A DNA stretch of 64,000 bases from G963675935 sp963823895. GTDB taxonomy: Bacteria > Planctomycetota > Planctomycetia > Pirellulales > Thermoguttaceae. Both the position numbers and the translations under genes were made by a program. Under the pieces are notes generated by a model. The model saw nothing but the letters and a program-made list of their open reading frames with translations. It had not been told where the DNA came from and ran no database searches. Shown piece by piece: positions 14,858-23,468 of this stretch. Each line of letters opens with the position of its first letter. Within the stretch, counting starts at the first letter, position 1. Location: positions 22,130-86,129 of the forward strand of contig CAWGNG010000045.1 in assembly GCA_963823895.1 (NCBI GenBank), read 5' to 3'.

Positions 14858-15751
14858 ATGCCGGAGATAACTCGACGCCGAACTGGAGAGTTCATTTCCA
14901 AGCTCTTCGATATCCTGATACCGCATCCCGACGGGATGCCGGCACGCGAAGCTCTTGCTGCTCTTCGGACGAAGGTGCAACTCTCTGAGTACGAACAGGG
15001 CTCCTTCGAGTCCGGTGGACAGAGATTCGAGCAGATCGTCCGTTTTGCCACCGTGGATTGTGTCAAGGCCGGATGGCTTCTCAAGCAAAAGGGCCGATGG
15101 GTCGTCACCGATGAGGGCAAAAAGGCCCACTCGGCCCATCCCGACCCAGAAGCGTTCTACCGCCGCGCTGTGAAGCTCTACTACGAATGGAAGGCCAGTC
15201 AACCAGGTGGTGAGCCAGGTACGGAAGAAGAGATTGACGACGCAAGCAGCGGCAAAGCCGCGAGCGTCACTTTCGAGCAGGCGGAGGAACAGGCGTGGCA
15301 GGAGATTGAGCAGTACCTCCGTGAGATGAAGCCCTACGATTTCCAAGACTTGGTGGCCGCCTTGCTTCGCGCAATGGGCTACCACGTCTCCTGGGTTGCG
15401 CCACCGGGCAAGGACGGCGGAATTGACATTGTGGCTTGGAGCGATCCGCTCGGTACACGCCCGCCTCGAATCAAGGTTCAGGTGAAGCGGGTCGGTCAGA
15501 ACATCAATGTAGAGGGCCTCCGTTCTTTCATGGCAATGTTGGGTGACGACAACGTTGGGCTTTTCGTGACCACTGCGGGTTTCACCAAGGATGCGGAGGA
15601 AGAGGCGAGAACGCAGGAAAAACGCAAGGTTACGTTGGTGAACCTCGATAAGCTCTTTGACCTCTGGGTCGAGTACTATGGCCAACTGGATTATGAGGCG
15701 CGGCGTCGGTTGCCGCTACGGCCTATTCACTTTCTAGCCCCGGAAACGTAG
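14858..15751 (+). CDS. mrr: Mrr-family restriction endonuclease (type IV-like)
   Basis: 297 residues. N-terminal winged-helix Mrr_N domain (about 1-110), a short acidic linker, then the Mrr catalytic domain from 160: FQDLVAALLRAMGYHV, G-K-D-G-G-I-D190 and Q208-V-K210, the D...QxK nuclease site of the PD-(D/E)xK fold. Mrr proteins cut DNA with foreign methylation. GGAGG is 7 bases before the ATG. No methyltransferase is adjacent, in line with a solitary type IV enzyme. It sits in the accessory block inserted in the fatty-acid cluster. Confidence 0.87.
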   Translation: MPEITRRRTGEFISKLFDILIPHPDGMPAREALAALRTKVQLSEYEQGSFESGGQRFEQIVRFATVDCVKAGWLLKQKGRWVVTDEGKKAHSAHPDPEAFYRRAVKLYYEWKASQPGGEPGTEEEIDDASSGKAASVTFEQAEEQAWQEIEQYLREMKPYDFQDLVAALLRAMGYHVSWVAPPGKDGGIDIVAWSDPLGTRPPRIKVQVKRVGQNINVEGLRSFMAMLGDDNVGLFVTTAGFTKDAEEEARTQEKRKVTLVNLDKLFDLWVEYYGQLDYEARRRLPLRPIHFLAPET

Positions 15752-15863
15752 CAGTGCGGGGAGTGAAGAGGCGATAGGCCCAATGACTAGCTCCCCATTT
15801 CGTCCCCCTCCGACTCAGTGCGATATCATTGATGCAAATGTCGATTCTTGCTAATATGGACCA

Positions 15864-16189
15864 ATGGCAACCAACTTTCAGACTGTTACCTTGGCCGGTC
15901 AGCGATTTGTCATTGTTCCAGAAGCGGAATATCGCCAAGTGGCCGGTGATACCAAGGAACTTCCCTTTCCCCGCGCGACGCTCGCGGCAATTATCCCGCG
16001 GCCGAGGCGTTGCAGGTTTCGATTGCCCGATCCATTGTGCGAGGAAGACGCAAGGCCGGATTGACCCAAGTGGAACTGGCACGACTGGCGGGCATTCGCA
16101 CTGAAACGCTCAATCGCATCGAGAAGGGTAAGCACGCTCCCAGCATTTCCACCATCGAGAAGATCGAGCGAGCTTTGGCTAAGAAATGA
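15864..16189 (+). pseudogene. XRE-family HTH antitoxin/regulator, frameshifted
   Basis: The start frame encodes MATNFQTVTLAGQRFVIVPE, a short N-terminal strand typical of planctomycete/proteobacterial XRE antitoxins, then goes out of frame. The frame ending at 16189 encodes GRRKAGLTQVELARLAGIRT followed by ETLNRIEKGKHAP, a complete XRE helix-turn-helix. Restoring one C in the TTTCCCCGCG run near 15970 joins both into one ~108-residue protein. A toxin gene is not seen next to it. It ends 16 bases before fabF. Confidence 0.75.
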
Positions 16190-16205
16190 ATCAAGGAATT
16201 GAGTT

Positions 16206-17492
16206 ATGAGACGACGCGTTGTAGTGACCGGCATCGGCTGCGTGACGCCGCTGGGAACCGATATTGAAACCATCTGGCGGCGGGTGCTCAACGGCGAGTC
16301 GGGCGTCGGCTATACCACGTTGTTCGACGCCAGCCAGTTTCCCACCAAGATCTCCGCCGAGGTCCGCAATTGGGACGTCTCCGACGTCGGCGAGAATCCC
16401 GAGGAGTGGAAGTATCAGGGCCGGCACACGCACTTTGCCGTCGGCGCCGCGAAGAAGGCGATGGCCGACTCGGGCATCGAGCTCGACAAGATCGATCCCA
16501 CGCGGTTCGGCGTTTATACCGGCAGCGGCGAGGGGCAGCAGGACTTCGACCGCTTCACGCAAATGATGATCGCCGGCCTCAACGGCGGCGACCAGCTCGA
16601 CCTGACGAAGTTCATCCGCAAGGGCCTGGAAATGCTCAACCCCATCACCGAGTTGGAGCAAGAGCCGAACATGCCCGCCGGCCACCTGGCCAGCCTCTTC
16701 AACGCCCAGGGGCCAAACCTGAATTGTCTTACGGCCTGCGCGGCCAGCAGCCAGGCGATAGGCGAGGCAGCCGAGATCATCCGCCGCGGCGAGGCCGACC
16801 TGATGCTTTCCGGCGGCACGCACACCATGATTCACCCCTTCGGCGTCACCGGCTTCAACCTGCTGACGGCCCTGAGCACCCGCAACGACGAGCCGACCCG
16901 AGCGTCGCGCCCCTTCGACCGCGATCGCGATGGTTTTGTGCTGGGCGAAGGCGCCGGCATGGTGGTTCTCGAATCGCTGGAACACGCCCAGGCCCGCGGG
17001 GCGAAAATCCACGGCGAAATCGTGGGCTACGGCTCGACCGCCGACGCTTTCCGCATCACCGATACGCATCCCGAGGGCCGCGGCGCGATCAGTTGCATGA
17101 AAATGGCGTTGGCCGACGCCGGCTTGGGGCTCGACGACGTCGATTACATCAATGCCCACGGAACGAGCACGACGGTGAACGACAAAGTGGAGACGCTGGC
17201 CGTCAAGCAAGTCTTCGGCGATCGGGCATACAAGATTCCGGTGTCGAGCACCAAGAGCATGATGGGCCACCTGATCGCGGCGGCCGGGGCAACGGAGTTG
17301 ATTCTCTGCCTGTTGGCCATTCGCGACAACGTCGTGCCGCCGACGATCAATTACGACACGCCCGACCCCGAGTGCGATCTCGATTACGTCCCCAACGTTG
17401 CCCGGCAGCACCACTGCGACGTGGCGTTGAGCAACAGTTTCGGCTTCGGCGGCCAGGACATCTCCCTGCTGGCGAGCCGGTTCAACGGCTAG
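16206..17492 (+). CDS. fabF: Beta-ketoacyl-ACP synthase II (FabF-like)
   Basis: 428-residue thiolase-fold condensing enzyme with an intact Cys-His-His triad: C178 in LTACAASS, H318 in NAHGTST and H355 in KSMMGHLIAAAGA, plus K350. Condenses malonyl-ACP with acyl-ACP and releases CO2. Slightly longer than E. coli FabF with an insertion around residues 60-75. It is the only condensing enzyme of the local cluster and is separated from the FabZ2 gene by about 2.4 kb of accessory genes. AAGGAA is upstream of the ATG. Confidence 0.9.
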   Translation: MRRRVVVTGIGCVTPLGTDIETIWRRVLNGESGVGYTTLFDASQFPTKISAEVRNWDVSDVGENPEEWKYQGRHTHFAVGAAKKAMADSGIELDKIDPTRFGVYTGSGEGQQDFDRFTQMMIAGLNGGDQLDLTKFIRKGLEMLNPITELEQEPNMPAGHLASLFNAQGPNLNCLTACAASSQAIGEAAEIIRRGEADLMLSGGTHTMIHPFGVTGFNLLTALSTRNDEPTRASRPFDRDRDGFVLGEGAGMVVLESLEHAQARGAKIHGEIVGYGSTADAFRITDTHPEGRGAISCMKMALADAGLGLDDVDYINAHGTSTTVNDKVETLAVKQVFGDRAYKIPVSSTKSMMGHLIAAAGATELILCLLAIRDNVVPPTINYDTPDPECDLDYVPNVARQHHCDVALSNSFGFGGQDISLLASRFNG

Positions 17493-17519
17493 TGAAAGTC
17501 AGACGGGTAGTGTCCCGAT

Positions 17520-17593
17520 GTTTAGCGGCCGCCGGCACGGCGGCCTGGGCATCTGCCGCAAAACCCGAGCCGCCGTGTCGGCGGCTGCTAAAC
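17520..17593. repeat. Palindromic element, family C, copy 1
   Basis: GTTTAGCGGCCGCCGGCACG at one end and its imperfect inverse ending GGCGGCTGCTAAAC at the other. Copy 2 is at 20773. The rest of the 344-base gap between fabF and the secretin gene shows no gene. Confidence 0.75.
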
Positions 17594-17836
17594 GGCACGC
17601 GACGTTGACCGTCTGGCCTTCCATAAAGAAACCGCTCTTTCGGAGCCCGCCCCGTTGGTCCCACTTCTGCGCTGGCTTGCGCAGTATTCCCAAATTCTGT
17701 CGCCGGACGTGCTGCTATTGACCCGCACGCGTCGGATTGGTAAAAGGCCGGGTCGATCTTGGCGGTTCATTCGGCCCGGGAATCCCAGAGCGTTTTTGCT
17801 CAAGACGGTCCGGCGAAATCCTTCGGAGGTGTTGCC

Positions 17837-18859
17837 ATGAAGACGATCTCCATTCTCCTGCTGTTCGCACTGTCGGCCACGGCTTACGGACAAGATCAAT
17901 CCGTCAAACCGCGTGTGCTGAATGCCGCCGCGACACAGCCCGACACCTCGGGCGAACGCCTGAAACAGTTGCTCAGCACCGCCGATGCGTTGGAGAAAGC
18001 CGGCAACGTCGCAGAGGCGGCCGAGGTCCGTCAGAAGGTCCATCAGGAACGTGACGGACTTCTTGCCCGCATCGACTCCCTGCAAACCGAGATCGATCGG
18101 CTGCGACAGATCACCGGCGGAGTTCCGCAAGTCATCGTACACCTGAAGGTGTACGAAGTATCGCTGACAAAGCTTCGCCAGTTGGGCTACAATCTGGCGA
18201 AGATGCAAGGGAAACCGGCGCCTTCGCCCGACGCCGCGAAGGACACTACCATCGGCGGTTTTTCGGTCGTTGACGACGGCAGCGAAGCCTCGCGATTTTT
18301 TGAAACGCTGCGCAAGGACAATTTGGCCAAAGTCATTGCCGAGCCGAGCCTGACGACCTTAAGCGGCTGCAAGGCCTCGTTCAACACCGGCGGGAAGCTC
18401 CCGCTGCCGAAGCCGGAGAAGAACGGCACGACGCCCGTGGATTGGGACGAGTACGGCACGCAGGTGGAGTTCACGCCCTTGGTCGTCGGCGATCACAGGG
18501 TGCGGCTATCGATCCACTTCCGCGCAGCCGAGATCGACACGGTCAACGTCACCCACGTTGGCAAGGAGACGGTTCCCGGCATTCGCGTTCGCGAGTTCAC
18601 GACGGTCGCGGAATGCAACGAAGGCCAGATGCTGACGTTCACCGGACTGAACACCGTCCACGTGGAGACCTCGGTGTCGGGTGTGCCCATCGCCAGTTCC
18701 ATTCCGTACATCGGCTCGGCATTCAAGAACGTGAAGGAGGAGCGCAACGAGATGGCGATGTTCGTGTTGGTGCGGCCCGAGCTCGTGCAACCGGCCAGCG
18801 ACGCCGACAACGCGCCGGCGACGGCCCGCGCGCCGAGCGAATACGACCCGCAGCGATGA
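17837..18859 (+). CDS. Secretin-domain (type II/III secretion) family protein
   Basis: 340 residues with a Sec signal peptide (ISILLLFALSATAYG), a short coiled coil near residues 35-95, then a secretin-like beta domain: VPQVIVHLKVYEVS, AEPSLTTLSGCKASFNTGG, GTQVEFTPLV, IPYIGSAFKNVKEER and a terminal MFVLVRPELV. This is the C-terminal part of GspD/CpaC secretins without the usual N-domains. Planctomycetes have many such stand-alone copies. It may form an outer-membrane ring or be a paralogue with another role. GGAGGTG lies 6 bases before the start codon. Confidence 0.82.
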   Translation: MKTISILLLFALSATAYGQDQSVKPRVLNAAATQPDTSGERLKQLLSTADALEKAGNVAEAAEVRQKVHQERDGLLARIDSLQTEIDRLRQITGGVPQVIVHLKVYEVSLTKLRQLGYNLAKMQGKPAPSPDAAKDTTIGGFSVVDDGSEASRFFETLRKDNLAKVIAEPSLTTLSGCKASFNTGGKLPLPKPEKNGTTPVDWDEYGTQVEFTPLVVGDHRVRLSIHFRAAEIDTVNVTHVGKETVPGIRVREFTTVAECNEGQMLTFTGLNTVHVETSVSGVPIASSIPYIGSAFKNVKEERNEMAMFVLVRPELVQPASDADNAPATARAPSEYDPQR

Positions 18860-19246
18860 TCGTTCGCGGAGCAACAGGATTGCGTCCGCATTTTCTCGAC
18901 TCTTCGACGCTCTTTCGAGTTTTCGTTCTTTCGCGTTTTCACGGCGAGAAAACAGACGATCCCTTTCTTCACCGACGCGGCGTCTCGCTGCGTCATCCGC
19001 GCACATTACAGTTTCCCTATCGCGCATAAAGCGACGCGACGCCGCTTCACGTTCTCCTCTTGTGGGCAACTCTGCCGGTCGGCGAAGGCTTTTTGCGTTT
19101 GTCGTTCGCAGCGGCGGGCCGCGGAGAATTTCGCTGAATTCTTCGCGTTTCCGTGAAGACTCGCGTTGACTTTCTTTTTGCATCCGGCATAAAGAAGGTA
19201 CTGGAACACAACGCGGCACCGAAGGCCGCTTGGCAATGGCCGCGGG
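18860..19246. other. Intergenic region with octamer array, no gene seen
   Basis: 387 bases without a convincing ORF. At 18905-18937 an 8-base period is visible (TTTCGAGT, TTTCGTTC, TTTCGCGT, TTTCACGG). No promoter or terminator stands out. Confidence 0.5.
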
Positions 19247-19498
19247 GTGTTTCGGGTGCGGAAAACCAGCGAGCTTGCTACTTATGATCCGTGCTATCGG
19301 ACCATTACGCAGTGCTTGGATGTACACGCGGTGCATGAGGCTGCCCCGCTCCGGGCCGCCCGTCGGGCGCTCAGGAAACAACTGAACGCCCTCGAACGTC
19401 GCCGCCGGTTGCGCGAGCAACAAGAAGACCTTCAGGCCGGACTGGTCGATTACCTGGCGATTCCGCCGTACCCGTATCGACCGCGGCCGCCATCGTAG
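19247..19498 (+). CDS. Possible small hypothetical protein
   Basis: 83-residue ORF starting with GTG. It has a plausible Arg/Leu/Gln-rich helical stretch (RRALRKQLNALERRRRLREQ) and a Pro-rich end, as seen in small planctomycete proteins. No Shine-Dalgarno and no recognised family. The 270 bases after it contain nothing recognisable. Confidence 0.25.
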   Translation: MFRVRKTSELATYDPCYRTITQCLDVHAVHEAAPLRAARRALRKQLNALERRRRLREQQEDLQAGLVDYLAIPPYPYRPRPPS

Positions 19499-19772
19499 TT
19501 CGGGCCCCGTGTTTCTCGACTCTTTCAGAGGAGGACCGTTGCACTACCGGATTGGGCGCCTTTCCGTTTCTCTTACACAGGAGGGTCGTTTCGATCGTAG
19601 ACATCTTCAATGTTCCCCACGGCGCGTTTGCCCCTTACGGACGTCATGCCTATTCGCGGGCTTTTAGCGGTCCTTGCTCCGCGGCCCCAGTAGCGTGCCT
19701 AAGCACGTCGCACGTTCTAGCGGCAAACGCGTCGGTCTTTTTCTTGGCGGAGAAGTCGAGGGCACCGACAGA

Positions 19773-20732
19773 CTACTCGTTGTCTTCGTCGGTCTGGTTT
19801 CCCTCTTCCAGCGATCCTGCCGCGCACTGGTCTAGCCAAGCCTCGACCGGAATCACTCCGCCGGCGGGCGGCGTCAGCGTGTTTCGACCGGCAATCGCCT
19901 TTCGCCGTTTCCAGAAAACAAATCTCGCCGCCCACGCCAGCAGAAGAAGCGCCAGCGCTGCCGCGACCCAGATCCAATCCCGCCCGATGCCGTTGTCCGC
20001 GGGAGCGGCCGTCGGCTTCCAATCCAGCCGGCCGATGAGCAGCGGGGCACGCTCCGGCGGTCGGCCGGGTTGGGCAGCGGCGGCCTCGTAGCCGTGCACC
20101 TTCAGAAAGTAGCCAGCAAATCTCGCTTTTTCGCGGATAACCAAATCGACCGGCATCTTCGGCGGAAAATCGACGATGAGCAGCTCGTACAAATGGTTGC
20201 CCGATTGTTGCGTGGTTGCCGAGGCTTCATAGAGTTGCACGCCGGTTTCGGTCTTTCCCGCGTCGCGGACCTGGTGAATTTCCACGTCGAGGCCCACCAG
20301 TCTCCCACGCTGCCGCTCGGCGTCGTCATATAAATAGGTGTAAGCCGGGTTCTTTCTCGCCCGAGCCCAAAGCCTGGCGAACGACTGGCTCTTGATCCAG
20401 GAGACCAAGCGGTTGTAGGCGAACATCTCCTCTGGGGCCACGCCTATTGTGCCGTCGCTGATCGCCTGAAACTCCTCCTTCGCCGCCTCGGCTTCTTCTT
20501 CGTCTTCGTCGGTCGGCCCGGTCGGCTGGGGCAATTTCGCAATCGTCGCAGCCGATGCCGGTTCATCGGCCGGTTGACGGGCGGCGGCAAGCCGAGCCGA
20601 CGCCCCCTCGTCGCGGAGCCGCGCGATCAGCAGGAAGAGCACCACCAGCGTGGTGACGCCCAACGCCATCCATCGCAGTTCCCTGCTGAGGAACCCGATC
20701 GCCGCCGGCCGTTCTCGTCGATATCGCCGCAT
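19773..20732 (-). CDS. Hypothetical membrane protein with two TM segments
   Basis: 319 residues, not recognised. One transmembrane helix near the N-terminus (MALGVTTLVVLFLLIARL), a long extracytoplasmic middle with an acidic linker (DEDEEEAEAAKEE), and a second TM helix near residue 260 (WIWVAAALALLLLAWAARF) followed by a cytoplasmic tail. It is the last gene of a minus-strand run ExbB-ExbD-ExbD-this, separated from the second ExbD by a family C palindrome. The position suggests a periplasmic partner energised by the Exb proteins, but this is inference. Confidence 0.75.
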   Translation of the reverse strand: MRRYRRERPAAIGFLSRELRWMALGVTTLVVLFLLIARLRDEGASARLAAARQPADEPASAATIAKLPQPTGPTDEDEEEAEAAKEEFQAISDGTIGVAPEEMFAYNRLVSWIKSQSFARLWARARKNPAYTYLYDDAERQRGRLVGLDVEIHQVRDAGKTETGVQLYEASATTQQSGNHLYELLIVDFPPKMPVDLVIREKARFAGYFLKVHGYEAAAAQPGRPPERAPLLIGRLDWKPTAAPADNGIGRDWIWVAAALALLLLAWAARFVFWKRRKAIAGRNTLTPPAGGVIPVEAWLDQCAAGSLEEGNQTDEDNE

Positions 20733-20772
20733 TGGATGATTACCGGTCTATCCGTCGAATGAAAGCCCGTCC

Positions 20773-20838
20773 GTTTAGCGGCCGACGGCACGTCGGCCCG
20801 ATCCGCGCTGCGGGCCGCCGTGCCGGCGGCCGCTAAAC
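20773..20838. repeat. Palindromic element, family C, copy 2
   Basis: GTTTAGCGGCCGACGGCACG and inverse arm ending GGCGGCCGCTAAAC. Sits between exbD and the membrane protein gene, inside a probable operon. Confidence 0.75.
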
Positions 20839-20865
20839 AAATGCCCCCGTCGTCTTCTGGAGATT

Positions 20866-21375
20866 CTACCCGCCCGGCAATTCCACGAAACTGAGCTTCG
20901 AGAGTTTCTTGCCGTCGGGCAACGTTTGGTGCGTACACACGTCGATGATTTTCATCAGTTCTTCGTAGCGGCACGAATCGCTCACCTGAATGATGACCTG
21001 ATCGAAGGGGTTTCCTTGATCGCGAAACAGTTCTTTCAGTTTCCCGTCGAGCGCGGCCAGCCCCGGCACCGTCGCTTCGCCGACGCGCAGTCCGTTGATG
21101 GCGCCCGATCGCGGGTCGGCCGAGACGCTCACGGTCAGGGTGTTCATGCCCTGGAGGGGGTTTTTGTTGTTTGCGTCGGAACCGGCCGCTTCGCCGCTCT
21201 TGACCACGACCGTCGCCTGCGGCGGCGGCAGCCGCAGCGAAATCTGCCCTTCCAGCGGCGCCTGCCGGAAGGTGAGGACGAAGAACGCCAGCAACTGGAA
21301 GGCCATGTCGAGCATGGCCGCCAGATTCAGTTCGACGTCCCCTTGGCTGCGTCTTGGTTTTCTTCGTCGCCGCAC
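20866..21375 (-). CDS. exbD: ExbD/TolR biopolymer transport protein (second copy)
   Basis: 169 residues: a basic cytoplasmic start, one TM helix (LAAMLDMAFQLLAFFVLTF) with the functionally critical Asp in MLDM, and a C-terminal periplasmic domain. Together with ExbB it converts proton motive force into motion of an outer-membrane partner. It starts one base after the stop of the first ExbD. Paired, divergent ExbD genes are common in planctomycetes and probably form a heterodimer. Confidence 0.9.
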   Translation of the reverse strand: MRRRRKPRRSQGDVELNLAAMLDMAFQLLAFFVLTFRQAPLEGQISLRLPPPQATVVVKSGEAAGSDANNKNPLQGMNTLTVSVSADPRSGAINGLRVGEATVPGLAALDGKLKELFRDQGNPFDQVIIQVSDSCRYEELMKIIDVCTHQTLPDGKKLSKLSFVELPGG

Positions 21376-21376
21376 G

Positions 21377-21856
21377 TCACGATCCCTTGCGAACGGAGGC
21401 CGGTTCTTTTTCCAGGGCCTTCATGGCGAATTTGCGGAAGCCGTTCTCCTGGCAGGCCTTGATGACGCGGTTGAGTTTGCCGAACGGCGTGGCGCGGTCG
21501 GCGCGGATGACGACGATCGTCGGCAGTTCGCCGCCTCCTTCCAGATCGGCCGGCGTCATGCGGTTGGCCAGCAGCGTCGCCTGCGATTGGATGCGAACGA
21601 AGCTGTCGAGGTCGCGAATCGGCTGCGTCGTCCGCAGGTTGCCGGCCGCGTCGATGTTCAGCACCAGCAAGCCGGTGCGTCCTTCGGTCTTCACCGGCCG
21701 GGCCGAGCCGACCACCGGCAGGCTCAAGTTGAAGTCGATCTCGGCCGACTTGAAGGTTATCATCATCACGAAGAAGGTGATTAGCTGGAAGACCATGTCC
21801 AGCATCGGCGTAAGATTCGGGTCGGCCTTGACCTCTTGCGACATTCGTCCTGCCAT
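21377..21856 (-). CDS. exbD: ExbD/TolR biopolymer transport protein (first copy)
   Basis: 159 residues. The TM helix PMLDMVFQLITFFVMMITF contains the conserved Asp; the periplasmic part has LVLNIDAAGNL and PTIVVIRADRATPFGKLNRVI, typical of ExbD. Starts 12 bases after exbB and ends one base before the second exbD, so the three are one operon. No TonB gene is in the window. Confidence 0.9.
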   Translation of the reverse strand: MAGRMSQEVKADPNLTPMLDMVFQLITFFVMMITFKSAEIDFNLSLPVVGSARPVKTEGRTGLLVLNIDAAGNLRTTQPIRDLDSFVRIQSQATLLANRMTPADLEGGGELPTIVVIRADRATPFGKLNRVIKACQENGFRKFAMKALEKEPASVRKGS

Positions 21857-21868
21857 GAGCGCCTCCCG

Positions 21869-22804
21869 CTAAGTCGTGGGCTTCGGGGGCGGCACGGCGG
21901 CCGACGCCTTCGCTCTGCCCGCATGGGAGAAGTGACGCAAGAACTGGTCGGCGCTGAGCGCAACCGAGGTGGAGATGTGGATCACGCGATTGCGGAACAG
22001 GGCATAGAAGTAGATGGCCGGCACCGAAAGCGAAACGCCCTCGAAGGTGATCAACAGCGACTCGGAGAGCCGATTGGCCACGGCACTCGTGTCGATGCTC
22101 GCTCCCACGGCCGTGCCTATTTGGGCGAAGGCGCCGATCATCCCTTTGAGCGTCCCCAACAGACCGATCATCGGCCCGAGCGTGCCGAGCACCGCCAACA
22201 TGCTGATCTTCTTCTCCATTTCGGCCGTGATCGTCTCGCCCATCCGCTCCATCGAGTCGCGGGCCTCGGCCAGGCCGTTCGGCAGGTCGGCGATGCCCGT
22301 GGTCAACAGACGGCCGAAGAACGAATCGTCCTCTTTCACCAGAGCGTAAATCCCCTTGAAATCGCGGCGTTCCAGCAGGCTCTCGCACTGTGCGACCGTT
22401 TCAGGCGGCGCAGCCACTTCAACCCGCATCTCCCAGAAGAGCCGCGCAACCGTCGAGACGAAGTAGATCGACAGCAGCAGCAGCACCAGGCCGATCGGGC
22501 CCGACCACTTGATCACCCACCATAAGGTGCTCTCGGTCTCGACTGTCTTCTTGGCTTCGTCGGAGGCGGGGGGCGGGTTTTCATCGTCCGCGGCCGGTTT
22601 CTTGGCGTCCGCGTCCGGTTTTGCGGCATTAGCGGCGGGTTTCTTGGCGTTCGCGTCGGCTTTTGCGGCATTGGCGGCGGCCGCCGGCTTTTTGTCCTCC
22701 GCCGCCAAATGGCCAGGCAGCGTGACGTACGCCCAAGCCGCACAAAGCAGCGTTCCCAGCAGGATCAACGCGCTCCTGCGCGACGCACCCGAGGCAATGT
22801 TCAT
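21869..22804 (-). CDS. exbB: ExbB/TolQ/MotA proton channel family protein
   Basis: 311 residues. A signal-like N-terminus is followed by a low-complexity Ala/Lys/Pro/Asp repeat (KPAAAANAAKADANAKKPA), then the ExbB core with three TM segments; GTLGPMIGLLGTLKGMIGAF and the TFEGVSLSVPAIYFY helix are the conserved channel motifs. The extended periplasmic N-terminus is a planctomycete feature. The ATG at 22804 has GGGAAGGA 9 bases upstream; a GTG ten codons earlier is less likely. Confidence 0.88.
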   Translation of the reverse strand: MNIASGASRRSALILLGTLLCAAWAYVTLPGHLAAEDKKPAAAANAAKADANAKKPAANAAKPDADAKKPAADDENPPPASDEAKKTVETESTLWWVIKWSGPIGLVLLLLSIYFVSTVARLFWEMRVEVAAPPETVAQCESLLERRDFKGIYALVKEDDSFFGRLLTTGIADLPNGLAEARDSMERMGETITAEMEKKISMLAVLGTLGPMIGLLGTLKGMIGAFAQIGTAVGASIDTSAVANRLSESLLITFEGVSLSVPAIYFYALFRNRVIHISTSVALSADQFLRHFSHAGRAKASAAVPPPKPTT

Positions 22805-23118
22805 CACGTTCGGTCCTTCCCTCTGTTCCGACACAGCACTCTCGCGAAGCGCAACGGCCGATTCTACTTCAGTATGTCCCCGCTGGGGGCATTGTCAAGG
22901 TATTGCACGCAGCCGTGTCGCCTGGGAGCGGCCGTGGATCGGCGCAGGAGCCGTACCTTACAGCCCGGCCACGGCGGCGGGAATGCCGCGATTCGACAGA
23001 TCCTTGCCATTTCCCAAGCAGCCGTCCATCAGCACTGAATAGCAGGGGGCCGGCCGAGCGCGAAGTTCACGCTGATCGAGGAAGATCGGCCGGAGTTTGC
23101 GCGAGCGGAGGGATGCAC

Positions 23119-23193
23119 GTTGGGGTGGCGGTTGTACTGCCACCCTCGAAAAACGCGACAACCCGGGCGTGGCCGTACAACTGCCACCCCAAC
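23119..23193. repeat. Palindromic element, family A, short copy
   Basis: GTTGGGGTGGCGGTTGTACT on the left and GTACAACTGCCACCCCAAC on the right, 75 bp. It lies in the 660-base gap between exbB and the aldose epimerase gene; the remainder of that gap shows no gene or clear signal. Confidence 0.8.
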
Positions 23194-23468
23194 GCCGGTT
23201 TCCCGCGGTTTTCGAGCCATGCCGCGTCTCCAACTGTTCTATCCCTCCCGATCATGCTATCATACAGCCGTGCGCCAGCTCCCTCAAGCCGCGCGGGCCT
23301 TGATGACAAAGAATCTCAATCGAAAAGACGATCAATCTCATGGACGCGCCGCGCGGCAAAGGGGTACAACTACGTCGCAACCTCGCTCTGGAAGCCGTGG
23401 CGGCGACTGCTGGCGCCGGCGGTCCGTCGCGTTTCTGCTTCTTCATCCGTTTCTGTAGGAGTCTTTCC

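Noticed and set aside
16191..17414. A 407-codon minus-strand frame opposite fabF
   Set aside because: Antisense shadow in high-GC coding sequence; fabF has all family motifs. Similar shadows oppose rsmA, gdhA, ubiD and the TPR gene.
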